A stretch of DNA of 20,562 nucleotides, from the IMG/VR virus record IMGVR_UViG_3300022200_007389, positions 1 through 20,562 of that record, one strand, 5' to 3'. Positions within the stretch are counted from its first letter, which is position 1. Every line of letters begins with the position of its first letter. The notes beneath the pieces are model-generated. The model saw nothing but the letters and a program-made list of their open reading frames with translations, had not been told where the DNA came from and did no database searches. The translations under genes were made by a program, and so were the position numbers. Origin of the DNA: a virus. Positions 12,392 through 19,012 of the stretch are shown one piece after another.

Positions 12392-12827
12392 TTTATATGA
12401 AATATTGAATGAAAAAGGGCTGATTTATTATGGATCACATTTGTCTGGCGATCTAATCCGGCACATTGCCGGCATTGAAGAAATTAAAGACGATGAGTTA
12501 AAAACAATGGATGTAAAAACCATCAGAGAGCGCATTAACACACAAGAATTAGCCGAATTAAATGTCACGGGTGCATTAAGAATGGATTTATTAGAACGTG
12601 GCATGTATTTAAAAAAAACCGGTCTCGATTACCGGATTTTATTACCGTCAGAAAATGCCGATCAAGTGAAAAGTTATCTGAAATCATCAGACAAAAAGTT
12701 AAAACGAGCGGCGTTATTACAAGCCAATACACCGAAACAAATCGGCAATAAACCCAATCAAGAAATCACCCGTTTGCAGATGAAAATGCAATCAAATCAG
12801 GAATGGGCGGATCGAATAAGTTTGTAG
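12384..12827 (+). CDS. Hypothetical phage protein, partner of 11798-12391
   Basis: A 147-residue protein starting MVDLYEILNEKGLIYYGSHL. ATG 12384 lies within the last codons of the preceding gene; an upstream in-frame start at 12336 lies inside that gene and is not needed. Residues 60-125 (ALRMDLLERGMYLKKTGLDY, RILLPSENADQVKSYLKSSD, KKLKRAALLQANTP) form a charged region with an 'R.LlPSEN..Qv..Y...sdkKlkRA..L' pattern familiar from phage early proteins. The end is basic and Gln-rich. Function unknown; a DNA- or RNA-binding role fits the charge. The repeat element begins 13 nt after its stop. Confidence 0.7.
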   Translation: MVDLYEILNEKGLIYYGSHLSGDLIRHIAGIEEIKDDELKTMDVKTIRERINTQELAELNVTGALRMDLLERGMYLKKTGLDYRILLPSENADQVKSYLKSSDKKLKRAALLQANTPKQIGNKPNQEITRLQMKMQSNQEWADRISL

Positions 12828-12839
12828 TTATTTTTGAAG

Positions 12840-13104
12840 GCAATGCAGTGCATCGCAAGGCATTGCATCGCATCGCAAAGCATCGCAAGGCATTGCATCG
12901 CAAAGCATCGCAACTCAAAGCAACGCGGGCAGCCGATTCACTGAGTCGGTTGTACCGAGTTTTTTTGAAACTCAAGGGAAGCAAGGCATCGCATCGCATT
13001 GCACCGCAGCGCATCGCATCGCATGGCAGTGCAAAGCATCGCATTGCAAAGCATCGCAGAGCATTTGAAAGCAACGCGACCTGAGCAAGTCACTAAAAGG
13101 CTCA
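12840..13104 (+). repeat. GCANN array plus hairpin core, copy 3
   Basis: The longest and most regular copy. Array A has fifteen GCANN (12840-12914), TCAAA-GCAAC-GCG. Hairpin 1 has arms CAGCCGATTC (12930-12939) and GAGTCGGTTG (12943-12952). Hairpin 2 is GAGTTT (12957-12962) and AAACTC (12968-12973), where copies 1 and 2 have GAGTC/GACTC, a paired change. Array B has seventeen GCANN (12981-13065), TGAAA-GCAAC-GCG. The third hairpin is TGAGC (13082-13086) and GCTCA (13100-13104). AGGAG and the next ATG follow at 13117 and 13127. The core and tail are almost identical to copy 2, while the arrays differ in length and in the variable bases. Confidence 0.87.
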
Positions 13105-13126
13105 TCACACTTTCACAGGAGAAAAA

Positions 13127-13408
13127 ATGGCAACAGAACAACAATTTTACGCAGCCGCACCGGGCAACTTAAAACAAAAACTGGATGAAAAAAACCAGCT
13201 AAGCGATATGAATGAATTGTTGATTGAACAGATGCAGCTTTTAGCATCGATCGATACCGATGAAGTGACGCCAGAACAACTGACCAAAGCCACACAACGG
13301 TCAGCCGCATTAGCCGCGTTAGCCGATAAGGTCATCAGTTCTGAACGATTGCTGTTTGATCAGAAAAAAGAATTTTCTATTGTTTCAACCCAGAAGTTAA
13401 TCGGATGA
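13127..13408 (+). CDS. Hypothetical helical protein (93 aa)
   Basis: A 93-residue protein starting MATEQQFYAAAPGNLKQKLD, with AGGAG 5 nt before its ATG. The sequence is helical with Gln, Leu and Glu rich stretches (MNELLIEQMQLLASIDTDEV, then SAALAALADKVISSERLLFD). Small proteins of this look, with a final '..vIssekl.ldqkk' helix, are common before HNH or terminase genes in phages and may be scaffolds or DNA-binding adaptors, but I cannot name the family. Its end overlaps the start of the first HNH gene (ATGA). Confidence 0.7.
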   Translation: MATEQQFYAAAPGNLKQKLDEKNQLSDMNELLIEQMQLLASIDTDEVTPEQLTKATQRSAALAALADKVISSERLLFDQKKEFSIVSTQKLIG

Positions 13409-14169
13409 CCTTTAAATATACGACAGAAATGATTGATTGGTTGCGATCGCATCAGCACTTAAAACGTCCGGATCAGCAAAAGCAATTTAACGCCACGTTT
13501 GGCTTAAACAAAAGCTTAGGTGCAATCAACAACATCTGTCGTCATCACGGGTTTAAATCTGTGATTCATCCTAAAAACTGGATAACAGATGAGCAACTGG
13601 CGTTTTTAGAAACCATTCAGCATTTAGAACGCAAAGATCAAGCGGTGAAGTTTAATGAAAAGTTTGGCACTCAAGTCACTTCGAAACAGCTAACCAATCA
13701 TTGCTATCACAGAAAAATTAAGTCTGAATTTCAGCGTGAAGATGTGTTTAAAAAAGGCCATAAAACTTGGAACAAAGGCAAAAAAGGCATTCATTTATCA
13801 CCCGATTCGGAATTTAAAAAAGGCTGTTTGCCACCGTCTTATAAACCCATTGGTTCGGTTACATTTGACGGCCAGGCTAAGCAATGGTTGATTAAAGTTG
13901 AAGACCCCAATGTCTGGCGGAAAGCCTCTCACATCATCTGGGAAAAAGCACACGGCAAAAAAATGGAAGAAGGCGGTTTGATTTTATTTTTAGACGGCAA
14001 TAAAAATAATCTGCATTTTAGCAATCTAAAGTACGTTAATCGTGCTGTTTTTGCCGGCCTCATGCGAAAAAAGGCCCATCATGATGCACCTGAACACAAA
14101 GAAATTTTGATTCATGTCTTGCAACTGCAACAGCAAATTAAAGAGTTAACCGATGAAATACCGTCCTGA
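13405..14169 (+). CDS. HNH-type endonuclease with two N-terminal DNA-binding repeats (first of tandem pair)
   Basis: A 254-residue protein. Two repeats of about 45 residues at 6-50 (IDWLRSHQHLKRPDQQKQFN) and 56-105 (LAFLETIQHLERKDQAVKFN) each end in a Cys/His and a 'glKs' motif and look like small helical DNA-binding units. A linker, FKKGHKTWNKGKKG, leads to the HNH part: PIGS, a WLIKVEDPNVWRKASHIIWE strand-helix and LILFLDGNKNNLHFSNL. The DGNKNN...NL core matches the phage HNH family in which the first His of the classical motif is not evident. It probably cuts or nicks DNA; homing and packaging roles are both known in the family. It overlaps the paralogue by 17 nt. Confidence 0.85.
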   Translation: MTFKYTTEMIDWLRSHQHLKRPDQQKQFNATFGLNKSLGAINNICRHHGFKSVIHPKNWITDEQLAFLETIQHLERKDQAVKFNEKFGTQVTSKQLTNHCYHRKIKSEFQREDVFKKGHKTWNKGKKGIHLSPDSEFKKGCLPPSYKPIGSVTFDGQAKQWLIKVEDPNVWRKASHIIWEKAHGKKMEEGGLILFLDGNKNNLHFSNLKYVNRAVFAGLMRKKAHHDAPEHKEILIHVLQLQQQIKELTDEIPS

Positions 14170-14908
14170 ACACGATCAATTTTTAAAACAACATCAGCAC
14201 ATAAGTCGTGCAGAGTTAGCGGCAATGTTCAATAAAAAATTCGGCACAAACATCAGTGTCAATGCGATGGGTAAACGTTGTTTGTCGTTAGGGTTATCGT
14301 CAACTTATACCTGGTATTTCAAACTGACCGACGAACACATTCAATACCTGCGCGATCATCAGCACTTAACTCGTCCAGTCTTGCTGGCGCAGTTTAACGC
14401 AAAGTTTTCGGCAAACTTAACGATGGACGGGCTAAGTACCCGTTGCTATCGCTTAAAAATCAAATCAACTGCGCAGAAAAAACCGAACAGCGGTTGTTTT
14501 AATAAAGGCTTAACCCCGTGGAACAAAGGTAAAAAAGGATTGAGAGTTTCACCCGCCAGCGAATTTAAAAAAGGCAATTTGCCAGCGCAAACCAAACCCG
14601 TCGGCTCCATGCGCCGCACGTTGCGAGATAACATCTTGCAAATCAAAATCGCCAATCCAAAGGTCTGGCGTGATGTGCATAAACTGATCTATGAAGAACA
14701 CCACGGCCCGATCCCCAAAGGCCATGTGATCATCTTCTTAGACGGCGACAAGAATAACTTTGACGTGCAAAACTTAGCCTGCATCAGTCGTGGCGTGCAT
14801 TCGCAAATGTGCAGGGACGGTGTGTATAAGCTGAAAAATGTTGATCTGAAAGAGACGCACATCAACGTCTATAAACTGAAAGAAAAAATTAGGACGCTGG
14901 CATCATGA
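14153..14908 (+). CDS. HNH-type endonuclease, tandem paralogue
   Basis: A 251-residue protein with the same build as the preceding gene. Two N-terminal repeats (HDQFLKQHQHISRAELAAMF at 7-26; HIQYLRDHQHLTRPVLLAQF at 61-80) are followed by FNKGLTPWNKGKKG, then PVGSMRRT, a VWRDVHKLIYEEHHGPIPKG segment and HVIIFLDGDKNNFDVQNLAC. This copy keeps the HHGPIPKGH and DGDKNN pattern better than the first, so it may be the active one. Clear but not close similarity indicates an old duplication. The start lies inside the end of the first gene, and its stop overlaps the next gene (ATGA). Confidence 0.85.
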   Translation: MKYRPEHDQFLKQHQHISRAELAAMFNKKFGTNISVNAMGKRCLSLGLSSTYTWYFKLTDEHIQYLRDHQHLTRPVLLAQFNAKFSANLTMDGLSTRCYRLKIKSTAQKKPNSGCFNKGLTPWNKGKKGLRVSPASEFKKGNLPAQTKPVGSMRRTLRDNILQIKIANPKVWRDVHKLIYEEHHGPIPKGHVIIFLDGDKNNFDVQNLACISRGVHSQMCRDGVYKLKNVDLKETHINVYKLKEKIRTLAS

Positions 14909-15285
14909 ATAAACGATTGCATGAAGTCGTTGCAGAATCGCTAAAGCGAAACGGCCCACAAACCGCTTATGAGCTGGAAGCATCCACCGGGATCAGTATT
15001 AAATCGGTACGCGATGCTTTGAATTTTGCCATGAGCAAAGGCGTCGTTAAAAAGTTCCGTGGCCAGATTAAATATTCAGTGCATAAAGAACTGACGACGA
15101 AGAAAAAGAATTTAACGTATTACCGAATAGCGAATGAAACCCGATTGCCAGCCGTTTTCAAGCATCCTGCACCACCGGCAAAAACGAAGAAACAACGCTT
15201 TATTCCGGCCAGTTTGGAAGATGAGAACTTAAGACTGCTGTTTTTAGCGTTTAACGTAGCGAATGAATACTGGAGAGAACCATGA
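14905..15285 (+). CDS. Winged-helix DNA-binding protein
   Basis: A 126-residue protein. Residues 1-60 (MNKRLHEVVAESLKRNGPQT, AYELEASTGISIKSVRDALN, then KKFRGQIKYSV) read as a winged helix: helix, helix-turn-helix with the recognition helix SVRDALNFAMSKG, and a beta wing. The C-terminal part has a basic linker (HPAPPAKTKKQRF) and a short helix, LRLLFLAFNVANEYW. It is probably a transcription or replication regulator of the phage, possibly turning on late genes, but nothing shows its target. It overlaps both neighbours by 4 nt. Confidence 0.72.
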   Translation: MNKRLHEVVAESLKRNGPQTAYELEASTGISIKSVRDALNFAMSKGVVKKFRGQIKYSVHKELTTKKKNLTYYRIANETRLPAVFKHPAPPAKTKKQRFIPASLEDENLRLLFLAFNVANEYWREP

Positions 15286-15512
15286 CATCCAAACTCACAA
15301 GCCCTGCCATGAAAAGGGCTTCAGCAAACTACAAAACACGAATTGAAGGCGAAGGCATTAAGCGTAAAAGCCTGTGGATTAAGCCTGTTGACCACGCGCT
15401 AATTGACAAAATCGCAACAGAGCGCAGCAACAACACTGGCAGCAAAAAGCCAAGCTGTATGGCTGACATTATTTCAGAGGCTTTGGCAATGTATTTGAAA
15501 AGCCAAGCCTAA
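15282..15512 (+). CDS. Small basic protein, possibly ribbon-helix-helix
   Basis: A 76-residue basic protein, last gene of the rightward operon. The segment RKSLWIKPVDHALIDKIATE (about 29-48) followed by CMADIISEALAMYLKSQ (59-75) has a strand-helix-helix order like ribbon-helix-helix proteins, with a basic N-terminal arm (KRASANYKTRIEGEGIKRKS). DNA binding as a dimer is likely but not proven. The start overlaps the previous stop. A strong hairpin lies 20 nt after its stop. Confidence 0.6.
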   Translation: MTSKLTSPAMKRASANYKTRIEGEGIKRKSLWIKPVDHALIDKIATERSNNTGSKKPSCMADIISEALAMYLKSQA

Positions 15513-15531
15513 CGCAGAGCTCAGGCGCGGA

Positions 15532-15554
15532 ACGGGGCGGCCCGTTCGCCCCGT
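15532..15554. terminator. GC-rich hairpin between converging operons
   Basis: Arms ACGGGGCG (15532-15539) and CGCCCCGT (15547-15554), a perfect 8-bp GC-rich stem with a 7-nt loop. It lies between the end of the rightward operon and the end of the late leftward operon. No T run follows directly on either strand (a T-rich stretch begins near 15579 on the plus strand), so it may be a weak or Rho-assisted two-way terminator. Confidence 0.55.
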
Positions 15555-15588
15555 GCATAACTATAAATTGATCCATATATTTCTTTCT

Positions 15589-15801
15589 TTATTTTTTCAC
15601 TTTCTTCTTCTGCTGTTTCGCAATCGCAGAGATATTTTGAAACTCAATCTCTGCGATGCGTTCGGCTTTTCTGGGATTCATGCTTTGATCCCCTATCCTT
15701 TCTAAACCCATTAAAAAATGATTCAAAGCCGATGCCAATGGTCGATCGGTCAGTTGATCAGATAAATCTGCAATTTGTTGTAATTCGTTTTGACTAAACA
15801 T
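15589..15801 (-). CDS. Hypothetical protein at the end of the late operon (70 aa)
   Basis: A 70-residue protein, MFSQNELQQIADLSDQLTDR and onward, all helical by eye, ending in a very basic tail (KQQKKKVKK). ATG 15801 follows GAGA at about 7 nt and overlaps the preceding gene by 8 nt. An upstream in-frame start at 15843 lies inside that gene and is unlikely. No family recognised. It is the last gene of the tail module, just before the hairpin. Confidence 0.65.
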   Translation of the reverse strand: MFSQNELQQIADLSDQLTDRPLASALNHFLMGLERIGDQSMNPRKAERIAEIEFQNISAIAKQQKKKVKK

Positions 15802-16012
15802 AATACGTTCTCGATGGTGCAGGTGTTTTAATGGCCACGCCATTTTTAAGGGTCACTCGGTCGCCAATGGCTAAAGTATCTAACGAGGCAACCGTTTTTA
15901 ATCCGTTGGGCGTGGCGATTTGATACGCACCGTTACGGATGCCCATGACGACGCCTAAAACGCTTTGTGATGGGCTTAAAAGCTGTCTGAGTTCGTTGAT
16001 AACAAAGGTCAT
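15794..16012 (-). CDS. Small tail-module protein (72 aa)
   Basis: A 72-residue protein. The part VLGVVMGIRNGAYQIATPNG, then SLDTLAIGDRVTLKNGVA (about 18-61), forms a small beta barrel pattern ('GvV..v.nG...vaT..G......l.iGDrV.v..G.a') that I have met in phages next to tail-tip genes. Function is not known; a structural or assembly role follows from position. The start overlaps the stop of the gene before it (ATGA), and the downstream gene starts within its last codons. Confidence 0.7.
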   Translation of the reverse strand: MTFVINELRQLLSPSQSVLGVVMGIRNGAYQIATPNGLKTVASLDTLAIGDRVTLKNGVAIKTPAPSRTYYV

Positions 16013-16305
16013 TGCGGTTGCTCACATTGAATATTAGCTTCAATCTGGCCTCGGATATAACGAATCCGAATGCCGGTGATTTTTGCTTTATAGCTTTCAG
16101 CGGTGGCAGGATCGGACACGCTGACGAGCTGCCCTAGGCGCAAACCATCCCGATAGATCACATCCAAATTATGATGCACAATCGGATGTGCGTGAGCGTT
16201 CATTTCGGCTTTGCCCCGCACCAACAGCATTTCATCACTCAGCATGGGTTCTGTGATGGGATCGCCATCGATGTCACCTAAGCCGCGCTGGACTTCAATA
16301 ATCAT
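16009..16305 (-). CDS. Tail-module protein (98 aa)
   Basis: A 98-residue protein, beta-rich, starting MIIEVQRGLGDIDGDPITEP. The final KAKITGIRIRYIRGQIEANI stretch resembles a 'g.v.gv...v..G.....v..e.P' ending seen in tail-tip associated proteins. The middle has several His residues (NAHAHPIVHHN). The exact role is not known. It is linked by ATGA overlaps on both sides, so it is expressed with the other tail genes. Confidence 0.68.
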   Translation of the reverse strand: MIIEVQRGLGDIDGDPITEPMLSDEMLLVRGKAEMNAHAHPIVHHNLDVIYRDGLRLGQLVSVSDPATAESYKAKITGIRIRYIRGQIEANIQCEQPQ

Positions 16306-16811
16306 TCTTGCACGGCGGTTGTTCCGCTGATGACGACCAAAACGCTGAAATCTGTTAATCCGCCTAAGCTTGCTGGCGATGTTAAAGCCACAACAACAGC
16401 TGTTGTCAGATAATCTACTTGAGCTACGGCAACACCTTCTGAATCAGATTTAACAGTTTGCTTATCGGCTTGCAGCGTGATACTGCCTAAGCTACGTCCG
16501 AACCATTGGCTGCTGACAATTGAATCCGCGGGCGTGCTTAAACTGGCGCTGTCTTCTTTTTCAAAGAAAACCTCATCGGTTTTAGTGACAATCTCATAAC
16601 CGGTTTGTGCCACAGAACCCGCTGAAGCTTCTAAATCGGTCAATGTCACGTTGTCGGATTTGTAAACCAAAATATAAACCGTATCACCTGGATTAAACGA
16701 TGTTTTACCGCCATTTAATCCATCGGCACGTCTATCAATCTCAGCGGATAAATGCCCGCCTAATCCGTCTGGGTCGCCAAATTGCACTCTGATGGTTGCT
16801 GAACTTGCCAT
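16302..16811 (-). CDS. Tail-module structural protein, Ig-like character
   Basis: A 169-residue protein with many Ser, Thr, Val and Asp residues and alternating beta strands. The first part, IRVQFGDPDGLGGHLSAEID then FNPGDTVYILVYKSDNVTL, recalls an immunoglobulin-like or bacterial beta-sandwich domain of phage tails. The second half (SLGSITLQADKQTVKSDSEG, VAVAQVDYLTTAVVVALTSP) may be a second sandwich. A role in the tail tip or as a decoration is likely from composition and context. The start lies 2 nt after the previous stop. Confidence 0.7.
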   Translation of the reverse strand: MASSATIRVQFGDPDGLGGHLSAEIDRRADGLNGGKTSFNPGDTVYILVYKSDNVTLTDLEASAGSVAQTGYEIVTKTDEVFFEKEDSASLSTPADSIVSSQWFGRSLGSITLQADKQTVKSDSEGVAVAQVDYLTTAVVVALTSPASLGGLTDFSVLVVISGTTAVQE

Positions 16812-16813
16812 AA

Positions 16814-17794
16814 TTAACTATCCATTATAATAAATTGAACTTCTTCTACCGAATCAACGGCCCAAGCTAAATAATCCACGCGGTAATTGATGACCGCTAA
16901 GCTATACCCGCTTTGGGTTTTAAGCGTTTGTTTGTTAAACGTCACGTTGCCTAAATCGGTATGCTGCCAAGTGATGCTGATGATAGCAGCCACCGGATAA
17001 GCCGTTTGCGCTTGCCCTTCAACAAACTCAACCGTTTCTGTTTCGGTGCGTGAGACCGATCCTAATGCCGTGATTTGTGTGCTTGGATGCCCCGAATGCA
17101 CGAGCGTGACTGCACGATTGCGACTTAAATATGCTCTCACTTCTTTGCTACCGTTCTCTAAAACAATCTGCTCTAAACGATCAGCGCTTTCTGTGCTTGA
17201 ATCGGTTTCGTTGCTCACAGTAACGCGATTAAACTGCATCAACGCTTGATAGTTAGATGACGATGCAAAGACTTCACTATCAAATAATTCAAACGCAGCC
17301 GGTGCCGCTTTATAATCCGGCACGTCAATCGGATGCAATAAACGACAAAGTACCGACCCATCGGGCAAAGATTCAATCACTCCTCCCGCAGATTCAACAA
17401 TGCGTCGGGCGGCGGATAACGGGGTAAGTCCGGTTAATGCAAGTTCTGGAATCCACCAGTCCGGCAAAAGCCAATTGACTGATCCGATCAGACTTTCAAC
17501 CGTGGTTCGAGCATCGACCGGCACTTCGCTGTAAATCTCCGTTGTTTGCGCAAATGGCGCATCGAATAACGCAACCGGTGATAAGGCCGAAATAGCATAG
17601 GTTGGAACTGGATCACGACTGAGCGTTTTACTATCGACAATCAAGTTAAAGGTTTCTCCCATCACCGTGATGGATAACGCTTGACCTAATGCTAACGAGG
17701 CAAATTCGGCCGCATCCGAAGTCTGTAACGTACACAGATAATACGGGGATTGCTCATCGGCTGATAAGTCACAACTGATAATCTGATTAGACAT
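16814..17794 (-). CDS. Probable tail hub or tip protein
   Basis: A protein of 326 residues, the largest of the visible tail genes. The middle (LTPLSAARRIVESAGGVIES, LPDGSVLCRLLHPIDVP, about 120-160) has an 'A.RIve.aGgvi.S.pDGs...r' pattern seen in siphophage tail-tip or hub proteins. The end, ISITWQHTDLGNVTFNKQTL followed by GYSLAVINYRVDYLAW, is a beta-rich domain. By analogy it may form the hub below the tail tube and contact the cell surface, but this is inference. ATG 17794 overlaps the preceding gene; TTG 17803 is a weaker start. Confidence 0.66.
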   Translation of the reverse strand: MSNQIISCDLSADEQSPYYLCTLQTSDAAEFASLALGQALSITVMGETFNLIVDSKTLSRDPVPTYAISALSPVALFDAPFAQTTEIYSEVPVDARTTVESLIGSVNWLLPDWWIPELALTGLTPLSAARRIVESAGGVIESLPDGSVLCRLLHPIDVPDYKAAPAAFELFDSEVFASSSNYQALMQFNRVTVSNETDSSTESADRLEQIVLENGSKEVRAYLSRNRAVTLVHSGHPSTQITALGSVSRTETETVEFVEGQAQTAYPVAAIISITWQHTDLGNVTFNKQTLKTQSGYSLAVINYRVDYLAWAVDSVEEVQFIIMDS

Positions 17795-18182
17795 TGACTG
17801 CAAAGACCGGATTAATAATGCGAAAGGATGGGTCAGGTTTTAGCGCATAAGCTAAGGTCAGAGACTTTCTAAGCGTTGTATTTTCTTTGATGTCATAGTT
17901 GATTTGCAATTGTGTTTGATTAGATTCATTGAGCGAATAAACACAGTCTAAAGCCGCTTGATATTGCGTTTTATCTTCATAACGCAGCGTTAAAGACTGG
18001 GTGACTGATTTAACTTCCCCATAGCTCAAAGTCACCGCTTGACTAACGACCGGTGCATCCCCATAACTCAACGTCACCGCTTGACTGTTTTGGCGAGTCA
18101 AGTTATACGCCAACTCTAAAGCCGCCGATACGACCGGTGTTTCGGTGACGACTAAAATACGAGCATACAGACTCTGATACAT
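17787..18182 (-). CDS. Tail-module protein made of short beta repeats
   Basis: A 131-residue protein built from about seven units of 14-15 residues: AALELAYNLTRQNS, QAVTLSYGDAPVVS, QAVTLSYGEVKSVT, QSLTLRYEDKTQYQ, AALDCVYSLNESNQT, QLQINYDIKENTTLR, KSLTLAYALKPD. Each has a strand of alternating hydrophobic residues ending in Tyr, suited to a beta solenoid or stacked sheet. Two units are nearly identical in DNA too (18016-18044 and 18058-18086, a 42-bp period), so the repeat number may change by slippage or recombination. Probably a tail-tip or fibre-like part. It joins the preceding gene by a TAATG overlap. Confidence 0.7.
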   Translation of the reverse strand: MYQSLYARILVVTETPVVSAALELAYNLTRQNSQAVTLSYGDAPVVSQAVTLSYGEVKSVTQSLTLRYEDKTQYQAALDCVYSLNESNQTQLQINYDIKENTTLRKSLTLAYALKPDPSFRIINPVFAVNV

Positions 18183-19012
18183 TAGATCACATCAATCGTA
18201 ACAGGACGCGATACAGCATAATCGGGGTCAACAGCATCCCCGGTAAACACAAACAATCCTGGGGCCGGCGCATCGCCTTGCGTCCAATTTTTAGTCGCAA
18301 TATACACATGTTCACATTCCCCAAAGACACAGGCCGCAATATCGAATCCAGAGGCCGGAATAGAGTTAACCACCATCGGGGCGACAGGATGACCCACAGG
18401 AATCCAACCCGATTCAGCTCTGCCATCGCCCAATGGGGAAAAGGTATTTGTAGAAGTATTGGTCAACTCAACACCATCAAGGTCTGTCATATACGAGAGG
18501 CCGAAATTATTCCAGACACTCCAGATACCATACCGACACGCAACACCTTGGCTTAAATCAGCGGGATATCGCTTTGTCTTGGTAAACGAACACATGCCGA
18601 CCATCGTTTTAGGCAAAATATCACCGGGTTGATCGGCATGAAAATGAACAAATCCGGTCTGTGCGTTACAAAAAAAATAAACGGTTAAATCTTTAAGTGC
18701 ATCCGGCCAGGTGATATTAATCGCAGCTTCACTGTAATTTTTAGCACCGACATCGGCATAGTCAGCCCCATAAACAGAATAAGCGGTCAAGACACCCAAG
18801 GTATCATCCACAATTGCAAAATGCGGTAAATCGTCATCGATGGTTCCGGTAGCCACGCCAGCCGGATAAAAATCAATGGCCGTTGCGGTGTTGATTTGCA
18901 CATTAAAACCGGCATTGACCAAATAGGTTTTGATGCTGCCAAATAATGCCGTACACGCAGCGGCATCAAACGTGCCAGCCGTGTAAGTCTTTTGAAATCC
19001 TAAAAAGCTCAT
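18182..19012 (-). CDS. Phage structural protein (276 aa), probably tail or tail tip
   Basis: A 276-residue protein, MSFLGFQKTYTAGTFDAAAC and onward. It has many aromatic residues (YGIWSVWNNFGLSYM), Gly, Thr and Asp, with two Cys-containing stretches (ITWPDALKDLTVYFFCNAQT; FDIAACVFGECEHVYIATKN). The composition fits an extracellular or virion beta-rich protein. I do not recognise a named family. Overlap with the genes on both sides (ATGA and TAATG) places it in the tail operon; it may be a receptor-facing or tube-associated part. Confidence 0.68.
   Translation of the reverse strand: MSFLGFQKTYTAGTFDAAACTALFGSIKTYLVNAGFNVQINTATAIDFYPAGVATGTIDDDLPHFAIVDDTLGVLTAYSVYGADYADVGAKNYSEAAINITWPDALKDLTVYFFCNAQTGFVHFHADQPGDILPKTMVGMCSFTKTKRYPADLSQGVACRYGIWSVWNNFGLSYMTDLDGVELTNTSTNTFSPLGDGRAESGWIPVGHPVAPMVVNSIPASGFDIAACVFGECEHVYIATKNWTQGDAPAPGLFVFTGDAVDPDYAVSRPVTIDVI

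Noticed and set aside
12766-13074. Leftward frame of 102 codons rich in Cys, Arg, Leu and Ala across copy 3
   Set aside because: GCANN repeats cannot form a stop codon on the opposite strand in any frame, so the frame is a by-product of the array. It has no ribosome site and the repeated LRC/MRC pattern is just the 5-nt unit translated.
12803-13084. Rightward frame of 93 codons across copy 3
   Set aside because: On this strand the array gives a stop only when the two free bases are TA, which rarely happens, so the open frame is expected. No ribosome site, and the frame ends just before the real gene at 13127.
8934-13104. CRISPR array
   Set aside because: The unit is 5 nt with two variable bases; there are no 25-40 nt repeats with unique spacers, and no cas genes.
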